Source: Bowmanella denitrificans
GTDB taxonomy: Bacteria > Pseudomonadota > Gammaproteobacteria > Enterobacterales > Alteromonadaceae
DNA: 64,000 bases
Direction: 5' to 3'
Assembly (NCBI RefSeq): GCF_002887595.1
Contig: NZ_PEBU01000001.1
Coordinates: 496,001 to 560,000, forward strand
The number at the start of each line of letters is the position of its first letter. Position 1 is the stretch's first letter. The notes below the pieces were generated by a model that saw only the letters and a list, made by a program, of their open reading frames with translations, made no database searches and was not told where the DNA came from. Below are positions 60,920 to 64,000 of the stretch, in pieces. The translations under genes and the position numbers were made by a program.

Positions 60920-61694
60920 AGGTTCAGTTGCCGGATTACTTCTGGTGGTTACCGCCATCATCCTGGGTATTATCAGTGGCGGTGAATCACTGTTTAGTTA
61001 CATTAATGTCCCGTCGGTTTCCATCGTGCTGATAGGTACTTTGGGCGCAGTAATCCTCAGCGTTCGCCCTGAGGTTTTCTTTCAGGCCATCAGCAATATC
61101 GCTTATGCCTTCAGACGCAACCAACTGGATATGACGCAAGCCATTGAAACCTGTGTACGTTTGGCTGACAAATCCCGCCGTGGCGGGTTGCTGGCATTGG
61201 ATCAGGAAAGCTATGCCGATCCTTTTGTGAAAAAAGCCATGGACATGCTGGTTGATGGTTATGACGTCACAACGGTTGAAGCGTTATTGAACAAAGAGAT
61301 CTACCTGACCCGTGAGCGTAATCAGCAATCCGTTAAGGTACTGATGACCTTTTCTGAATTCGCCCCGGCGATGGGAATGATAGGCACACTGGTGGGCCTG
61401 GTGGCGATGCTGCAAAATATGGAGGATCCTGCCAGTATTGGACCAAAAATGGCGGTGGCGTTACTGACCACCTTATACGGTGCTTTGATTGCCAATGGTA
61501 TTACCACGCCACTGGCGAAAAAACTCAGCGCCCGCAGTAATGAAATATTACTGTACCAGAGCCTGATTAAGGACGCCGCGATCAAGATAGTTCAGGGCGA
61601 GCACCCCAAAGCCACGTTTAATTTCCTGCAAACCTATGTGGAAAGCCATAAGCGCAAATCGGAAGAGGAAATGAAACAACTGATGACAGGCTGA
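60912..61694 (+). CDS. pomA: PomA/MotA-type flagellar stator subunit
   Basis: A 260-aa four-helix membrane protein. TM1-TM2 are at about 6-50; the cytoplasmic loop has ETCVRLADKSRRGGLLALDQE and the charged segment with KKAMDMLVDGYD that touches the rotor; TM3 and TM4 are about 150-175 (APAMGMIGTLVGLVAML) and 185-205. With PomB it forms the ion channel that drives flagellar rotation. The order B then A reverses the usual motA-motB arrangement. Last gene of the PadR operon; converges on a kinase gene 23 bp away. Confidence 0.92.
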   Translation: MDKGSVAGLLLVVTAIILGIISGGESLFSYINVPSVSIVLIGTLGAVILSVRPEVFFQAISNIAYAFRRNQLDMTQAIETCVRLADKSRRGGLLALDQESYADPFVKKAMDMLVDGYDVTTVEALLNKEIYLTRERNQQSVKVLMTFSEFAPAMGMIGTLVGLVAMLQNMEDPASIGPKMAVALLTTLYGALIANGITTPLAKKLSARSNEILLYQSLIKDAAIKIVQGEHPKATFNFLQTYVESHKRKSEEEMKQLMTG

Positions 61695-61717
61695 TACCCC
61701 TTGGAAATTAGCCCGTT

Positions 61718-63295
61718 TTATCTGTCGTCTGAGGGCAACTGATTTAACCAGACCACCAGTTGCTTGAACCTGTATTGGCGGATAAAAGGTTGGATCTTTT
61801 GCACAAACGCCTGATATTCATGTTGCAGTTCCAGATCCTTAACCAGTTCCCGAATGCCCAACACATTGTGTTGCCGGGCCAGCAGTTGTAGTTGCTGCAG
61901 AATGTCCTGCGACGGCAGCACTAACGGCGTGTTAATTTGACTGGGCTCAGGCGCGTTTTCCATCTCAGCCGCGTTAGCAATACTGCGCAGCTCCAGTTCA
62001 AACCAGAACTCACTACCTTGTTCCGGCACGCTGCGCACCTCTAATTCAGCTCCCATCAGCCTGACCAGTCGCTGGCTGATAGTCAGACCCAGGCCTGAGC
62101 CTTCGGCGCGGGTAATGTCGTTGTCCAATTGCTGAAAGGGAATAAAAATGTGCTGAAGTTGCTCTTTGGCGATGCCAATCCCCGTGTCTTTGACACTAAA
62201 GCGCACCTTATGCCGATGATCGCGGCTTTGTTTCAAGTGCGTGACGCTAAAATTAATCTGTCCTGAATGGGTAAACTTCACCGCATTGTGCAACAAGTTA
62301 AGCAATACCTGGCGCAGGCGTTTATCATCCACCAGCACCATATCCGGCAGGTCTGCAGAAAATACATGAGTGAACGTCAGGTTTTTCACCTCTGCGCTGA
62401 TACTGATCATGTCCACCAGCGTGCGCAGGAGTAAGGGTAAATTAACCTCGTGGGGGTGGATTGTCAGGCTGTCCTCATCGGTGCGGGAAAATTCCAGAAT
62501 ATCGTTAATCAGCAACAAAAGATGTTCGGCACTGCGGTCTATGGTTTCAATACCGTGACTGTGTTCCTGCATCAGCGTACTGTTTTGCTTGTATAGCTGC
62601 GTGTAGCCAAGAATGGCATTCAATGGCGTACGTAGCTCGTGGGTTACATTGGCCATAAACTTTGTTTTAGCCTGATCAGAAGCCTCAATCAGCAGTTTGG
62701 CGGAATTGAGTCGCTGGAACATAATGGCCAGTGCCAACCACACAGCCACCAACAAGCCCAGGGCAATGCTGGATTCAGCATACAACTTGGACTTCATTTC
62801 CGCGCTTAAACTTCGAAAATAGGCGTCACTAATATCAAACATGGCCACACCCATCAATTCTCCCATGTGGCTGATGAGCGGAATATCCACGCGAAAGCAA
62901 TCAGGACAGGGGGTGCCTTCGGTACTGTAATCCAGGCTCCCTGCCGGGGCCCCGATGGCGTCATAATTTAATTCCAGGCTGAAGTGATGAATATAACGCC
63001 CACCAATTGCTGGATCTTCCACAATCAGCATCTGTCGAATGGTATTCATCAAGTCCTCAGCCAGGGCATTACTGTGTTCCAAGGTTCCTAATAAAACCGT
63101 GCCTTGTGACTGGGCCAGGATACTGGCCTGGGTTTTCGCCGCCAGATACAATCTGGGCTGTAAGGTTTTTTGCCAGTACCTGTCCAATGACCACAGAAAA
63201 ACCGCCAGCAGGGTCAGAAAGATAATGGCAATCACCAGGTGATTGACCAGATTGCTGTTGCCTTTGAGCCAGCGTTGTATTTGCCTGTTATTCAT
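61718..63295 (-). CDS. Membrane histidine kinase with periplasmic CPDC motif
   Basis: A 525-aa sensor kinase: TM1 (about 17-37), a periplasmic domain of about 135 residues containing CPDC (Cys130-Cys133) and DIPLISHMGELMGVAMFD, TM2 (about 174-194), HisKA with His219 (KFMANVTHELRTPLNAILGY), HATPase with NLLHNAVKFTHSG, DTGIGI and AEGSGLGLTISQRL, and a C-terminal helical tail of about 90 residues instead of a receiver. The CxxC in the sensor might be a redox or metal site. It overlaps the upstream YfiR-like gene by 8 bp, and a TonB receptor lies further upstream, suggesting one sensing operon. No response regulator is visible. Confidence 0.9.
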   Translation of the reverse strand: MNNRQIQRWLKGNSNLVNHLVIAIIFLTLLAVFLWSLDRYWQKTLQPRLYLAAKTQASILAQSQGTVLLGTLEHSNALAEDLMNTIRQMLIVEDPAIGGRYIHHFSLELNYDAIGAPAGSLDYSTEGTPCPDCFRVDIPLISHMGELMGVAMFDISDAYFRSLSAEMKSKLYAESSIALGLLVAVWLALAIMFQRLNSAKLLIEASDQAKTKFMANVTHELRTPLNAILGYTQLYKQNSTLMQEHSHGIETIDRSAEHLLLLINDILEFSRTDEDSLTIHPHEVNLPLLLRTLVDMISISAEVKNLTFTHVFSADLPDMVLVDDKRLRQVLLNLLHNAVKFTHSGQINFSVTHLKQSRDHRHKVRFSVKDTGIGIAKEQLQHIFIPFQQLDNDITRAEGSGLGLTISQRLVRLMGAELEVRSVPEQGSEFWFELELRSIANAAEMENAPEPSQINTPLVLPSQDILQQLQLLARQHNVLGIRELVKDLELQHEYQAFVQKIQPFIRQYRFKQLVVWLNQLPSDDR

Positions 63296-63866
63296 ATTGT
63301 ATGGCTACCTTCATATAGAAGGACTTAATGTTGAGGCCACTGCGTTTCAGCGTGCGCAAATTAATGTAGGGGCGCACTGTTGCCTGCACCGACAAGCCGC
63401 CAAGCACCCCTTGTTCAACGTCCCCTTCAAAAGGCGAGAACAACACAAAAGGTTCAGCGATACTCTTCGCCACCAGTGCCTTAAGTTCATCGTCATTTAG
63501 CGGTTGGGTAATAAAAGCGCCGGCAATTTGTTTGCCCGGCAACGCAAGCAGCTCTTCCAGAGTGACAACTTCTACACGGGTTTTGGCATTCTGCAACTGC
63601 TCGAAACTGTCTGCCAGTACTTGCCGGTAAAGCTGCGCGTCCTCATCGGAATTGACATGAATCAGGTAAAACACCAGCGTCTGGTCCTGTGCAATTCGCT
63701 CGTGCAGGCCAAGATCTGAGGTCACCAGGGTTCGAAACAGTTTCAGACCAACATAGGCACGATGCTGGCCATAACCGTCGGCCAGATATAGGCTCTGCAC
63801 AGGTGCTGGCACTGACAAGACAGTCAGTGTCAACAGACATGCAAACCAGCGCCTTATATGCTGCAT
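63288..63866 (-). CDS. Periplasmic YfiR-like protein
   Basis: A 192-aa protein with a signal peptide (LLTLTVLSVPAPVQS). It resembles small YfiR/DUF4154-like periplasmic proteins: VFYLIHVNSDEDAQLY, a central GKQIAGAFI segment, and the ending VQATVRPYINLRTLKRSGLNIKSFYMKVA, which is the most family-like part. Such proteins often sit between a TonB receptor and a kinase or cyclase and regulate it from the periplasm. That is the arrangement here. Assignment rests on motif resemblance; a solute-binding-like fold is the alternative. Confidence 0.65.
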   Translation of the reverse strand: MQHIRRWFACLLTLTVLSVPAPVQSLYLADGYGQHRAYVGLKLFRTLVTSDLGLHERIAQDQTLVFYLIHVNSDEDAQLYRQVLADSFEQLQNAKTRVEVVTLEELLALPGKQIAGAFITQPLNDDELKALVAKSIAEPFVLFSPFEGDVEQGVLGGLSVQATVRPYINLRTLKRSGLNIKSFYMKVAIQYE

Positions 63867-63906
63867 AATCTTGTCGCATCACCTTGTTTCAGGATGACGA
63901 CAAATC

Positions 63907-64000
63907 CTATCTGAATGCATATTGCAGTTGCACATAAGCCTGACGTCCACCATATGGCAGTCCTTCAGGGTACTGAATCAGATTTGGCACAATGTCATAC
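63907..64000 (-). CDS. C-terminus of a TonB-dependent receptor (rest outside window)
   Basis: Only the last 30 codons are visible, reading in from the right edge and ending TAG at 63907. The end GRQAYVQLQYAFR is the final beta strand of a TonB receptor barrel, with a hydrophobic-alternating pattern and an aromatic near the terminus. It is transcribed toward the YfiR-like and kinase genes, 41 bp upstream of the former, so it is probably the first gene of their operon. Confidence 0.7.
   Translation of the reverse strand, partial: YDIVPNLIQYPEGLPYGGRQAYVQLQYAFR

Overview
The window comes from a Gram-negative gammaproteobacterium, most likely a marine Alteromonadaceae-type organism. The gene content fits this: ubiE-ubiJ-ubiB, tatABC, CpxRA, PomB/PomA-type stator proteins, flgH/flgT, TonB-dependent receptors, and both GlyGly-CTERM and PEP-CTERM sorting tails. 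The genus cannot be fixed from sequence alone. No tRNA, rRNA or CRISPR array was seen.

Layout. 1-2.1 kb: the end of an AT-rich coiled-coil gene and a complete IS10-type insertion sequence with a perfect 9-bp target duplication. 2.3-9.3 kb: a large secreted subtilase, an AraC regulator, and a FabF-like ketosynthase divergent from a TetR regulator. 9.3-12.2 kb: three RNA or ribosome maturation genes (TrmH-like, rlmE, YlqF/RbgA-like), with rlmE bracketed by two inverted-repeat-ended elements. 12.3-18.3 kb: a probable copper/redox module. A TonB receptor and a PepSY membrane protein face a PCuAC copper chaperone followed by a RegB/RegA pair, with two palindromes matching the RegA/PrrA site pattern between them. 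18.3-25.3 kb: a CpxP/Spy-like gene and cpxRA, separated by a roughly 4-kb block (flgT, flgH, an unknown protein, a TetR regulator) bounded by a 34-bp direct repeat that contains a CpxR box. 25.3-34.6 kb: housekeeping genes (PldB-like hydrolase, fieF, trmL, ubiB-ubiJ-ubiE, a TAG-like glycosylase, prlC, hsp20) and a 21-unit heptamer repeat.

The most interesting region is 34.77-40.01 kb. It is a seven-gene, tightly overlapping operon that looks like a ribosomal peptide (RiPP) cluster of the ATP-grasp/graspetide kind. It has two paralogous short precursors whose conserved C-terminal 22 residues start and end with cysteine, an MvdC/MvdD-like ATP-grasp ligase, an SDH/ClpP-fold serine protease, a MauE-like membrane redox protein, a thioredoxin-like protein, and an ABC exporter without a C39 peptidase domain. 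I infer a secreted peptide carrying both side-chain ester or amide links and an end-to-end disulfide. I do not recognise a described family with this core.

40.3-52.6 kb: gor, then a signalling block with a REC-PAS-GGDEF-EAL protein, a REC-GGDEF cyclase in an apparent operon with an Hpt-containing hybrid kinase, and a CHASE-containing hybrid kinase. 52.8-64 kb: a TetR remnant, a MOSC protein, a SIMPL protein, tatABC followed by a Tat-exported PhoX-like protein behind a possible Pho box, a PEP-CTERM protein, a GNAT enzyme, a PadR-membrane protein-pomB-pomA operon behind a 20-bp inverted repeat, and, on the minus strand, the end of a TonB receptor followed by a YfiR-like protein and a histidine kinase.
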